Positions 25,503 through 36,353 are shown, counted from the stretch's first letter. The stretch is DNA of 64,000 nucleotides from Oidiodendron maius Zn (GCA_000827325.1 KN832872.1:1-64000), one strand, 5' to 3'. The notes: generated from the letters alone by a model not told the origin. Program-made: numbers and translations.

Positions 25503-28439
25503 ATGCAGCGCAAGAGAGAAGGAAACCAGAGCCGGGAGGGACTCCTCCAGTCCTACGACGGTGAGGAGACTCAAAGATTACGGAATTCGAATGATGGCTA
25601 CAGGTCCTCTACCGATGATGATATTGATGCTACCGAATACCTCCAACCAAACCCTCCTCATGCTGCAGGTGCCTCCGCGTATGAGAGCCCAAGGAGATTT
25701 GTAAATCTTCGAGGGCGCATTAGCAGACGCTCGAGATGTCTCATTATATTAGCGGCCGTGCTCGTCATTTTCTGGCTTACACTGGTGGGAGGAGGGTACT
25801 GGATATACAAGAAGAAACCTGTTAACGGACAATCACCACCATGGTACCCTACCCCTCCTGGAGGCACCGTAGCTCGGTGGAATGAGAGCTATAAGAAAGC
25901 AGAGGCTATAGTCAAGAAGATGACTCTACCAGAGAAGGTCAACATTACCACTGGCACAGGATGGCAGATGGGCTTGGCAGTTGGAAATTCAGCACCGGCT
26001 GTTCATGTTGGATTCCCTGGTCTAGCCTATCAGGATGGCCCACTCGGGCTTAGATTTGCGGATAATGCTACTGCTTTTCCGGCTGGAATCACAGTTGGTG
26101 CGACATGGAATAAGGAGTTGATGTACCGGAGAGGAAAGGCACATGGGAATGAAGCGCGCTTGAAAGGGATTAACGTTTTACTCGGCCCCTGTGTTGGGCC
26201 CCTTGGTAAAATGCCGGCTGGTGGGCGTAATTGGGAGGTAATATGCACCTATATTTTATGTCTATTCAGAACTAACGATTTATTATAGGGCTTCGGGACC
26301 GATCCTTATTTACAGGGCATTGCCGCCGCTGAGACGATCAAGGGTATACAAGAAGAGGGCGTCATAGCAACTATCAAGCACTTCATTGGAAATGAACAGG
26401 AACACTTCAGGCAAAGCTGGGAATGGGGACTGCCAAATGCACTTAGCTCGAACATTGATGACAGAACATTGCACGAGATGTACGGGTGGCCATTTCAAGA
26501 TTCAGTAAAAGCTGGGGTGGGCAGTGTTATGTGTAGTTACCAGATGGTCAACAACTCATACTCCTGCGGGAATTCAAAATTGTTGAATGGGATCTTGAAG
26601 GATGAGCTGGGCTTCCAAGGCTTCGTCCAATCGGACTGGCTTGCTCAACGATCTGGAGTAGCAAGTGCATTATCTGGTCTTGATGTCACTATGCCTGGAG
26701 ATGGATTGAGATGGCAAGACGGAAAGTCTCTCTGGGGATCCGAGTTGACAAAGGCTGTCTTGAATGGTTCGGTGCCAATCTCCAGACTCAATGACATGGT
26801 CACTAGAGTGGTCGCGACTTGGTATCAACTTGGCCAAGATGACAAGTCTAAATTTGATGGCAAAGGTCCAAATTTCTCGTCCTGGACGAATGACAAAATG
26901 GGACTCATCAACCATGGAAGTCCTGACGACAAGGATATCAAGGTTGTTAACCAGTTCGTTAATGTTCAAGGATCAGGCGAGGCTGCACACTCCATCATTG
27001 CACGTGAGATAGCCTCAGAGGGAACTGTCCTTGTGAAGAATGACGGAAGCCTATTACCCCTGTCCAAAAACGGTTGGCCGGATGACCAGAATCATGAACT
27101 CAAATATCGGATTGGTATATTTGGAGAAGATGCTGGAGAAGGACGTGGTCCCAATGCTTGCGAGGACAGAGCTTGTAACCAAGGCACCCTTGGTTCTGGC
27201 TGGGGTTCTGGTGCCGTTGAGTTTCCATACTTGATCGCCCCCGGTACTGCGCTTAAAGATGCGTTCAATAAGGACCGAGTATACGTCACAGTATTTCCAA
27301 CAAACTCTCCTACTTTCAAAGCGACGCCTGTCATTCTCAAGGACCAGGACGTTTGTATTGTCTTCGCCAATGCAGACTCTGGTGAGGGATATAAGTCATG
27401 GGATGGTATCAAAGGCGATCGCAACGATCTATATCTGCAGAAGGGTGGTGAAAAACTCATAAAAGAAGTCGCCGACGGCTGTGGTGATGGCAAGGGTAGC
27501 ACCATTGTCGTCATCCACTCTGTTGGCCCTGTCGTTGTGGACGGATGGATAGACCTCCCAGGTGTCAAGGCTGCGATCATGGCAAATTTACCGGGCCAAG
27601 AAAGTGGAAATGCAATTACAGACATTATTCTCGGGAATATCAACCCAAGCGGCAAACTCCCATACACCATTGGAAGGTCCCTTGATGACTACGGACCCGG
27701 AGCTAAGATTTTGTATTCTCCCAATGGGGTGGTACCACAGCAGAACTTCAGCGAGGGACTGTTCATAGATTATCGTCACTTTGACAGGAATGGCATTGAG
27801 CCAACGTTTGAATTTGGATTTGGTCTTTCGTACACCACATTTGAATACTCAAACCTTGTCGTCACATCTGTCCTTCAGAAATCACCACTACCATTACCAC
27901 GACCAGCTGCTCTTCCTGCGCCCAAATTCGACAATATTATCCCAGAACCGAGTACCTCCCTGTTTCCAGAAGGGTTCAGGAAGCTAAAGAAATTTATCTA
28001 CCCGTACATTGATGACGTCTCCGGTATCAAAATAGGGAAATATTTGTACCCGGATGGGTACGACATCCAGCAGCCTCCTTCCCAAGCTGGCGGTGATGAG
28101 GGGGGGAATCCAGATCTCTGGAATGTCTACGCTACAGTGTCTGTGGATGTGAAGAATACTGGGCCTCGAGAAGGAAAAGAAGTTGTACAGCTCTATCTTA
28201 GCTATAAAGAAGTCACTGGCGATGCCGCAAAGGTAGATTTCCCGGAGAGAGTTTTAAGAGGGTTTGAAAAGGTGCATCTAGAAAAGGGCGAGGTGAAGGC
28301 AGTGCATTTTAATTTGACAAGGAGAGATCTGAGTTACTGGAATGTGGTACAGCAAAACTGGGTTATGCCTACTGAGGGCAAGATTACGATTAATGTCGGG
28401 GCGTCTTCGAGAGATTTGAAACTGACTGATGCGTACTAA
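25503..28439 (+). CDS. Membrane-anchored GH3 beta-glucosidase (BglE-like)
   Basis: The model has two exons, 25503-26237 and 26289-28439, in phase 0 across a 51-bp intron (GTAATA donor, TTATAG acceptor). The product is 961 aa. A cytosolic tail of about 80 residues precedes one membrane helix (LIILAAVLVIFWLTLVGGGY), giving a type II membrane protein like the Aspergillus BglE group. The GH3 N-terminal barrel includes GFPGLAYQDGPLGLR, the KHFIGNEQE block and the nucleophile motif GFVQSDW with Asp361. The alpha/beta sandwich domain and a C-terminal fibronectin type III-like domain (VDVKNTGPREGKEVVQLYL) complete the enzyme. The reaction is release of terminal beta-D-glucose from beta-glucosides. 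The start ATG is the first in the frame. A pogo transposon begins 211 bp after the stop codon. Confidence 0.92.
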
Positions 28440-28650
28440 CGTTTGGCGTACAACGGGGAGTCTCTGTTCTGGGCGTGTTTCAGAGCATTAAAATGGGAAT
28501 GGGGTCGGATGAAAAATAACCTTATATGTATAGTATAATGATGAACGAGAAATATGCAAATCATTGAGTCTACCTGGATCTTCTCTAGCTTCTGTTCAGA
28601 TTGCGAACATGGCTCGTGTATGCACATGACATTCATTATTGTGCTAGCTA

Positions 28651-28692
28651 ACGTATTTGATAAGCGAGTGGCGGATGTATGCGAGTGGCGGA
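28651..28692 (+). repeat. Left terminal inverted repeat of the pogo element
   Basis: This 42-bp repeat is the exact reverse complement of 30453-30494. It holds a 12-bp direct repeat, GCGAGTGGCGGA, at about 28664-28675 and 28681-28692, separated by five bases (TGTAT). Confidence 0.95.
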
Positions 28693-28724
28693 TTCAACTA
28701 TCAACACCACTAAATCATACCAAT

Positions 28725-30380
28725 ATGGCTCCACCTAACAACCCTCAATTGGCTCAAAAAGAGGGCCGAATAGCTCTAGCAGTCCAGGCATTTAAACGGG
28801 GCCAATTTTCAAGCCTTTGTGCTGCTGTGTATATATATGATGTCCCTGAATCAACACTCCGAAGACATGTTAAAGGCACTAACACGTGATGCGATTCTAT
28901 ACCAGTCAATCGGAAACTTACAACTATAGAGGAATCAACCCTTATTGAGTGGATATTATCTATAGATCAATATAGCCTACTACTTAGAACTGATTCTATA
29001 TAGTAGATAGCAAATCTACTCCTTCAAAAGCGATTAGATCAAAATCAAGATACAGTTGGTCAATGCTGGGTATATAACTTTATATGGCGTAACGACTCCT
29101 TATAGTCAAAATATATATATAAATACGATTATCAGTATACAAAATATAAAGATCCTGTAATTATTCGAGACTGGTTTCGACTTGTACGGAATACAATTGA
29201 GAAATATGGAATTTTAGATGAGGATATTTTTAACTTTGATGAGACTGGATTTCAAATAGGAGTTATTTCAACAGCCAAAATTATAACTGGAGCAGAGAGG
29301 AGTCAGAAGCCTGTATCAGTACAGCCTAGGAATCGAGAATAGGTTATAGTCATTGACTGTATTGCATTGTCTGGATAGGCTCTACCACCAGTTATTATTT
29401 ATAAGGGCAAGCTCCATCCAAATACCTGGTATATTGATGTATAACAGCCTCGAGACTGGTCAATTGCAGTCAGTGATAATGGCTGGACAGACAATAGATT
29501 AGGCCTTACCTGGCTTGAGCGTATATTTGAAAAGTATACTATATTGTATATAAAGGGGGTATATTGACTCCTAATCCTTGATGGCTATAGCAGCTATATG
29601 ACTCCAGAATTCGACCTATTCTACAAGGAGTATTCAATCATTTCACTCTGTATGCCACCATATTCATTATACTTGTTGCAGCTACTTGATATCGGCTGTT
29701 TTGCAGTCCTGAAGCGATTGTACAGACAGCAGATTAAGGGCTATATATATAACGGAGTCAATCACATTAACAAGGAAGACTTCCTGATAGCATACTACAC
29801 TGCCTACATGGAGTCAATGAGTCTGGCTAATATTCAGAGCAGTTTTGCAGCTACAGGACTAGCTCTATATAACCCTGAAAGAGTACTCTTAAAGCTATAT
29901 ACTCAATTCAAGACACCAACCCCTCCCTTATTAAGTCATGCAACTGCTCCTTAATCAGGGCCTTGGACACTTAAGATACCTTATAACCCTACTCAACTCG
30001 ACTATCAAGCTAAGGCAATTAAGACAGCGTACCTGACAACTCTGACTAATCGAGCATTAGATCAATTAGTTAAGGGCTGTCAATTAGCCATGAATAGTAC
30101 TGTCCTTCTAGTAGAGGAGAATAGGCAACTATAACATGAAAATGAGAGGCAGAAGAAAAAGAGGGCAAAAAAGAAGACCTATATAGCTAATAGAGGGATT
30201 TTGACTCTTTAAGAGGGGATTGATTTGAGTCAGGTAGCTGGATAAGGGCCAAAAGGGCCAAAAAGAGGGGCAGTAAACCAGGAGGCGAATATACAACTAC
30301 ATGCACTATATATGTATAGTCTATATAGATCCTTATTGCATATAGCTCGTATATGCCCAGTAAGGCAGGCTTCTAATTAG
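28725..30380 (+). pseudogene. RIP-damaged pogo/Fot1 transposase
   Basis: A single plus-strand frame runs from the ATG at 28725 to a TAG at 30378-30380 (552 codons) without any frameshift, but with 12 internal stops. These are a TGA at 28887, two adjacent TAG codons near 29000, further TAG, TAA or TGA codons near 29101, 29340, 29374, 29441, 29564, 29952, 30132, 30210 and 30243. The product would have the N-terminal psq/CENP-B-type helix-turn-helix (AQKEGRIALAVQAF), then a DDE nuclease with FNFDETGF, LLILDGYSSY and LLDIGCFAVLKR as the three acidic blocks. In this family the second block normally reads DGHxSH. Both His-to-Tyr changes, and the stops at expected Gln, Arg or Trp codons, are explained by C-to-T or G-to-A changes, which is the signature of RIP. 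Confidence 0.92.
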
Positions 30381-30452
30381 GGTAGCTTATTAGGGGGTAA
30401 TTAATTAATTGGTTGTTATATTTGACCTAAAAGCCCTGAAATCGAGGAAGAG

Positions 30453-30494
30453 TCCGCCACTCGCATACATCCGCCACTCGCTTATCAAATACGT
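30453..30494 (-). repeat. Right terminal inverted repeat of the pogo element
   Basis: This is the exact reverse complement of 28651-28692, with the same duplicated 12-bp motif. It is followed by the TA target duplication at 30495-30496 and lies 184 bp before the start codon of the Mpv17 gene. Confidence 0.95.
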
Positions 30495-30677
30495 TACGGT
30501 AAAGCACCAGTTAGTCAGCAACTGATGCCTATCAGGTGAGAACGCGACAACAGCGCATCGATCTGTTTTGGCATGCGTGTCCTGAATATTATTTTATTTT
30601 CTGTCTGTTAATTCTCCGTGACTTGCCTCTCCTCCCCTCTCTTCCCTATATACCATTTTATATTCTGATAGCCAGCT

Positions 30678-31386
30678 ATGCCTTCCCCAATAATAAACAA
30701 TACGATCCAGGCGGTCATACTTGCGAGCACAAGCTGCGTTATTGGCCAGTTGATATCGGCTTATAGGCGCGAGGTATATCTAGCTAAATTCTCCTCGAAT
30801 TTACACTATTAATAGTCAATGACAGACACTATTCACAATAGACCTCACCCGGCTCACTCAGTTTATCATCTTCGCAGTTCTCAACAGCCCCCCAAATTTC
30901 CTCTGGCAAGTTATCCGAAAGCTCGACTTGCCCCATAACTAACAAACTCACCCAAGGCAAACTTTCCTTGAGCAGAGCTTCCCCTCTACACACCTGGTTC
31001 CTACTTCATCTGCCCTCAAAGCTGCATCTGAGAATGACGAGAAAAAACTGGATCATGAAGAGAAAACGCATACTCTCCTCGAGCCAAAACTCTCCATCTC
31101 GAACACCATCATGAAGTTCCTGCTCGACCAGACCATCGGCGCAGCTCTCAATACTCTCCTGTTTAGCCTTGTGTTCGCAGGATTTCAGGGAGCAAATTTC
31201 GCACAGGCCGTGCAAATTGCGAGGCAGGATTTCTGGAGCCTGATATTCGCGGGTATGAAGCTATGGCCCTTCGTCACTCTAGTGAACTTTACACTCGTGA
31301 AAAGTGTTCAGTCGCGGCAGCTAGTGAGCGGGTTGGCAAACGTGGGATGGGGCGTATACTTGAGTTTGATTGCAGCTGGGGAGTGA
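30678..31386 (+). CDS. Mpv17/PMP22 family membrane protein
   Basis: The model has three exons: 30678-30773, 30826-30909 and 30976-31386. The first intron is 52 bp (GTATAT donor, GACAG acceptor) and the second 66 bp (GTTATC donor, GAGCAG acceptor); all junctions are in phase 0. The product is 196 aa. The second acceptor could also be at 30972, adding one Gln. Family blocks appear in order: NTIQAVILASTSCVIGQLIS (first helix), FIIFAVLNSPPNFLWQ, KFLLDQTIGAALNTLLF and FAGMKLWPFVTLVNFTLV, ending in GWGVYLSLIAAGE. The proteins have four helices in the peroxisomal or inner mitochondrial membrane and are thought to act in small-molecule permeability. Only the last exon is easily seen; the first two were found from the phase and the family pattern. 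The promoter is short because of the transposon just upstream. Confidence 0.82.
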
Positions 31387-31816
31387 TTTGGAGGTGAGGA
31401 ATGAATAGGACTTATGATACCAAGATTTACACATGACCTTATGGCTGCTTATTGGCTGCGAGGTATATCTTCATTTAGTGTTAGCAATAGAGCCTTATAG
31501 AGAAATCTGTATTCTCAAAGAAGGTTCCCTATCAGTTTCTTCCTTTCATTGTCATATTCATTTGGGACACATATTTAACACGTGCTGTGGATAAAATTCA
31601 TTGGTAATCTTCGGTAAGGGTCCCTGCAGGCAACAAAGTCTACTAAAGACCATTCATATGGAAAGCAGTCGTGATTGAGCGGAGAGCAGTACCAAAAGTA
31701 GGTACATATGGCTGCAATACGAGACGGGAGTGCGACATTCTATCGCGCGTGATATGGATCACAAACCACAATGACAATCTAAATGGGTCAAAACACAAGC
31801 TCCAACAGAGCAGTTT
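31387..31816. other. Convergent intergenic region
   Basis: This is a 430-bp region between the 3' ends of the Mpv17 gene and the methylcitrate synthase gene. Nothing coding or repeated was recognised. It probably holds both 3' UTRs. Confidence 0.6.
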
Positions 31817-33503
31817 TTAAGCCTTCTCGGCCAACTTCAGCAGACCATCCAGGTTGATACTCTTCGGTCTCTCAATGGGGAGGCCCAGAGCTCGGTCCCA
31901 AACTAACTGTGCCAATGGACCAAGGCCACGGCTGACGCCAAAGGTAGCAGTATAGTACAAAGTCTCATAGAATCCATAATGATGGAAGAGAACACCCGAG
32001 CTCGAATCCACATTGGGATATGGGTTCTACAAAAATAGTTAGTTAGAGGGATGTAAGAGACAGTAATGAGAAACAGAGAGATCGCAAAGTAATGGAACAG
32101 AATGGAGCAAAAATATTAGGAGGTGAGCATCTTACCTTGGTCTTTCCGTGCTCCTTCAACACTTCAGGAGCAATCTCAGAATTTTTCTTCACGAGTTGGA
32201 ATACGGGGTCCTTGGCAATCTCTGGGCGAGAAGATGCGTAGTCCATGAGAGCCTCGAATCGAGGATCTGGCTTTCGCAGAACGGCGTGACCATATCCTGG
32301 CACAACACGACCGGATTTCAAGGTCGACCAAAGGTAGTCAGAGACATCCTTGTCGGTGAAGTTTGTCCCCACATGCTCCTTCATTTGAAGAATCCATCTT
32401 AGAACTTCTTGAGCGGCGAGCCTAGGGACTGTTAGAAGATGTGGCTGAAGTTGGACGACCGATCTCACCCGTGAAGAGGACCAGCAAGGCCTTGAAGACC
32501 AGCACTGTAACTTAAGAAAGGATCGCTCAGAGCGCTACCAACAAGGTGAGTAGTGTGGGCAGAGACGTTGCCTCCTTCGTGGTCTCCATGAAGAGCCAGG
32601 TAGAGTCTCAGAAGATCTTGGAAGTTTTCATTCTCTTTGCCTCCCTTACCAAGCATAGCAGCGAAGTTATAGGACCAATCTTGGTCGAGATCCACCTTAG
32701 CCGGAAGAGCTCCGCCGCCCCGGTATGAGTTCTGGTAGATCTTGGCAGCAATAACAGGGAGTTTTGCCAAGAGGGAAATGCTGTCGTCGAATACCGGTTC
32801 CCAGTAATCAGCTTTGTTGATACCCTTCTCATAGGCTTTGGCGAATTTGGAGGTGTGGGAGAGAGCTGAAACAGCAATGGCAAATTGAGTCATTGGGTGG
32901 AGATCAGTTGGGAAATCGTCAAGCATCTTATTGACAAATCCGGGCAGTTCAGCTTGTTCAGCGAGTTCCCGAGAGAATTTTCGGACCTGATTAGTAGATG
33001 GAACTTGGCCGGTAAGAAGAAGCCAAAACATGGCTTCAGGCAGCATTTCTGTGCCCGTGGTTCCCTTTGGAAGCTCCTTCTGGCAGTCCTTAATGGTACG
33101 GCCGTGGAATCGAATACCCTCGTTTGCGTCGAGGACAGATCCTTCCCAGACCATCGCCTTCAACCCTCTACACGATGGTCAGTCAAATATTTACTCCTGC
33201 TATTCTGCTAATCGTACCTCATGCCACCTAATGTATTCTCTACCTTAACTTCTCCAATGGTCTTGTCGCCCAGTGCCTTGACCTTCTTCAAGAGTTCACG
33301 CTTCGCAGGTATCGCCTCCTTGAATGTCGTCTTGAGATCTGGCTCTGAGGAGGTGGCATAGTTTCGGAACACTGGTACAGCAGGACGTACCACAAGAGGC
33401 TATATTCACGTCAGCGGAGAGCATTGAAAGTCCCGAATGTAGGGCAGAATCTCACTCTGAATGCCCTCAAGGCGGACGTCGCCGATCTCGCATTCATTGC
33501 CAT
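31817..33503 (-). CDS. mcsA: 2-methylcitrate synthase, mitochondrial
   Basis: The enzyme condenses propionyl-CoA with oxaloacetate to 2-methylcitrate, the first step of the methylcitrate cycle, in mitochondria. The model has five exons on the minus strand: 33503-33456, 33399-33218, 33167-32469, 32421-32136 and 32026-31817. All introns are GT-AG and phases agree; the product is 474 aa. A Met-Ala-Met-Asn-Ala-Arg start with Arg residues gives a mitochondrial presequence. Citrate-synthase catalytic residues lie in LHGDHEGGN and [10 protein letters not shown] (His) and in [13 protein letters not shown] (Asp). The [20 protein letters not shown] block and the C-terminal [11 protein letters not shown] match fungal methylcitrate synthases better than the main citrate synthase CitA, judged from memory of the families. 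It is divergent from methylisocitrate lyase, which supports the call. Expression is expected on propionate, odd-chain fatty acids and some amino acids. Confidence 0.93.
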
Positions 33504-34015
33504 CTTGTTGAGGCTGTCACGGCGGCGGGGTAGGCGGGGTAGTTGGTTGCGTTTTCAGAGTGTTTCACGCTCCCTAGACGTGCAATGGGGAGCTGGGTAG
33601 ATTAAGAAGGGGATTGGCAATGTGCAGGCTAGGGCACAGAGTATAGGTGGTCCCAGTGTTATCTGTCGTCGGTGTTGAACAGCACATGAGAAAGTCAAGA
33701 CATTTTTGAAGCTCCCTTCGCTCAAGCCCGTTTAAGCCGAGGATATTACAGCACGGTGCAGGCATTGACCAACCACAACGAAGCCTGGACCGGCGGCGAA
33801 TGACATAACGCTGCCGAGGAAAGCCGCCGTGCCGCATTTCCTGGTAAGTTGCATTCGCCCGAAAGCTGGCCACCTTCCCGATAACCGGCCGCGAATATTG
33901 CAATTATTATAGATGTTCTGAGCGACGGCGATTTGTGAGTAGGTATTATATATTATATATGATAGCCCTTCTCATTTCTCTGTTTTCTCTTTCTGTTTCC
34001 TTCCCGTAATCGAAA
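33504..34015. promoter_or_regulatory. Shared divergent promoter of mcsA and mclA
   Basis: The start codons of the two methylcitrate-cycle genes are 512 bp apart, head to head. The mclA side has an AT-rich TATATATTATATATGATA-like stretch at about 33941-33962 and a C/T-rich stretch just before the ATG. The mcsA side has two CreA-type motifs. Coordinated control is inferred from this arrangement. Confidence 0.55.
33525..33539 (+). promoter_or_regulatory. Two close CreA-type motifs (GCGGGG)
   Basis: GCGGGG occurs at 33525-33530 and again at 33534-33539. Both fit the carbon-catabolite repressor consensus SYGGRG, and binding to close pairs is the functional form known in Aspergillus. They sit 22-36 bp before the mcsA start codon, perhaps inside the transcribed leader. 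The motif is short, so chance is possible. Confidence 0.3.
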
Positions 34016-35855
34016 ATGTTGCGCAGAGTCGTCACCCAAGCTCCCAGGCGAATGCTGGCTGCCAGACCTTCAACCATCTACGCCAGAAACATTTATATAT
34101 CAGCGCAGAGGATGTCCCCGCTGAAGCCTCTTAATAATCCGGTATCTTCAGTACTCCCTTCAGATGCGTTCCAACTTTTACCCGAGTCCGAAAAGGCCGG
34201 AGATGCGGAAGATGCTCTCTACGAGCAGCAGCTCAAGGATGTTGCAGCATGGTGGGCGAGTCCGAGGTACAAAGGAATCAAGAGACCGTACTCTGCGGCA
34301 GATGTGGTGTCGAAGCGTGGGAGTCAGATGCAGACATATCCAAGCTCCGTCATGGCCAGGAAGCTTTTCAACTTGGTCAGAGAGAGGGAGGCAGCTGGAG
34401 AGCCAATTTATACTAGTACGTTAATCTCCAACATAATTTGAGCTTCAGATCTGACACTCCATAGTGGGAGCAATTGACCCTGTACAAATGACACAACAGG
34501 CAGCGAATCAAGATGTCCTATACGTCTCGGGCTGGGCTTGCTCATCGGTTCTTACAACAACCAACGAAGTGTCCCCTGATTTTGGCGACTACCCTTACAA
34601 TACCGTCCCGAATCAAGTTCAGAGGCTTGCAAAGGCACAGTCTATGCATGATAGGAAACACTGGGATGCACGGAGAAAACTGAGCTCCGCCGAACGGGCG
34701 AAAGTTCCGTATACAGATTATTTACGACCAATCATTGCAGACGGAGATACCGGACATGGTGGGCTCTCTGCAGTGTTGAAGCTCGCCAAGCTCTTCGCCG
34801 AGAATGGTGCAGCAGCAGTGCACTTCGAAGATCAAATGCACGGTGGAAAGAAATGTGGGCATCTCGCGGGCAAGGTTCTCGTGCCAGTTGGAGAGCATAT
34901 CAATAGACTAGTCGCGGCAAGATTTCAATGGGATGTCATGGGGACGGAAAATCTCGTAATTGCAAGAACGGACTCAGAGAGCGGAAAGTTGCTCAGCAGC
35001 GCTATTGATGTTCGAGACCACGAGTTTATTTTGGGCGTCGCCCAAGACAATATCAAACCTCTTGCGGAGACTCTCCAAGCAATGGAGATGGCCGGGTCAA
35101 GCGGTGAAGAGATTGATACTTTCGAAGCAGATTGGGTAAAGAACACCGAACTAATGACCTGTGACGAGGCTGTGGTCAAGCAACTAAAGGAGCATGGCGT
35201 CTCACAAGGTGATGTCGATGCATATCTCAGAGAAACTGCGGAGAGCCGAGATATGTCTATTAGAGATCGAATCCTGCTTGCCTCGCGATACACGTCAAAC
35301 CCCATCTTCTTCAACATTGATGCGCCCAGGACAAGAGAGGGTTTCTACCACTACCGTGCGGGTATGACAGCAGCAACAAAGCGAGCCATCGAATATGCGC
35401 CTTATGCTGATCTACTATGGGTCGAAACCGGCGATCCAAATGTAAAGAATGCTGCTCAATTCTCAGGCGAGATTCGTGAGAAGCACCCTGGTAAAGGACT
35501 GGTCTACAATCTCTCACCATCATTCAACTGGATGAGCCATGGATTTACAGACGAGACTCTAAAGTCCTTCATCTGGGATATTGCCAAACACGGTTTTGTG
35601 CTCCAGCTTATTTCTCTTGCTGGATTGCACAGCACAGCCACAATCTCTAATGAATTAAGCAAGGCTTTCAAGGAAGACGGCATGCTTGCCTATGTCAACC
35701 TTGTCCAAAAGCGAGAGAAGGAACTAGGAGTTGATGTCTTGACACATCAAAAGTGGAGTGGAGCCTCCTATATCGACGGTATACTTGGTTCAATCCAGAG
35801 TGGAAGCAGTAGTAGCAGGAGCATGGGCGACGGCAATACGGAGGGACAGTTTTAA
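34016..35855 (+). CDS. mclA: 2-methylisocitrate lyase, mitochondrial
   Basis: The enzyme splits 2-methylisocitrate into pyruvate and succinate, the last step of the methylcitrate cycle. The model has two exons, 34016-34415 and 34465-35855, joined in phase 1 across a 49-bp intron (GTACGT donor, CATAG acceptor). The product is 596 aa. The first residues ([18 protein letters not shown]) form a clear mitochondrial presequence. The isocitrate-lyase family signature KKCGHLAGK is present with the active-site Cys264. The mitochondrial presequence and the pairing with methylcitrate synthase argue for methylisocitrate lyase rather than the glyoxylate-cycle isocitrate lyase, which lacks a presequence and ends in a peroxisomal signal in many fungi. 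The Ser-rich C-terminus ending EGQF is not a typical PTS1. Confidence 0.88.
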
Positions 35856-36353
35856 TTGAGAGAATAAGATGAAAGACATGAAAGATATGCAAAGTTGCAT
35901 TATTGAAAAGCAACTAAACAGGTTATAACGCTAGGGAACTCGATGTCTCGAGAGACGACACAGTTTCTCCTTGGCTACCAGAACTGAAGGATCGGCCCCA
36001 GCGGACAACTGGCCACGTTATTGCAGCTACAAATAGAGAAACACAACAAGACTGTGTACCTAGTTTACCCGTCCGGTTTCAATTCCTTCGAACTTAGGAA
36101 ATGCTGATAGATGGCCTGAAATAAATAGCAAAACATTTGAAAGTATTTATTGTATTCTTATAGACTTGCCAACATTTCTGTGAAGTTCGTCGGTCTTTCC
36201 AGCCCTTTTCTTAGCAGGTGATGCATCGGCCGTCAGCGTTAAGGAAAGCCCTCAGCCGCATGTCAGTTCTTCAGCCGCATGCTAGGCTACAGCCTTATAC
36301 CATCACGCCTTCCATTTCTTTGCATTAATTCTCTCAGCTCTCCGCTTCTCACA
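35856..36353. other. Gene-free region
   Basis: This 498-bp region follows the methylisocitrate lyase gene and precedes a GNAT relic. A short duplication of CCTCAGCCGCATG / CTTCAGCCGCATG lies at about 36249-36280. Nothing else was recognised. Confidence 0.5.

Larger units (their letters stand above)
28651..30494. mobile_element. Complete pogo/Fot1-type DNA transposon, 1,844 bp
   Basis: Two perfect 42-bp inverted repeats bound the element, each starting ACGTATTTGATAAGCGAGTG at the outer end. A TA dinucleotide flanks each side (28649-28650 and 30495-30496), the target duplication expected of Tc1/mariner-pogo elements. Inside is one long transposase frame on the plus strand, full of stops. The element lies between the GH3 gene and the Mpv17 gene. 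It should be immobile on its own, but its ends are intact and could still be used by a transposase from elsewhere. Confidence 0.95.

Noticed and set aside
28554-28724. Start of the transposase frame upstream of the TIR
   Set aside because: The open frame crosses the TIR and host flank; the transposase ATG that fits the family start is at 28725 inside the element.
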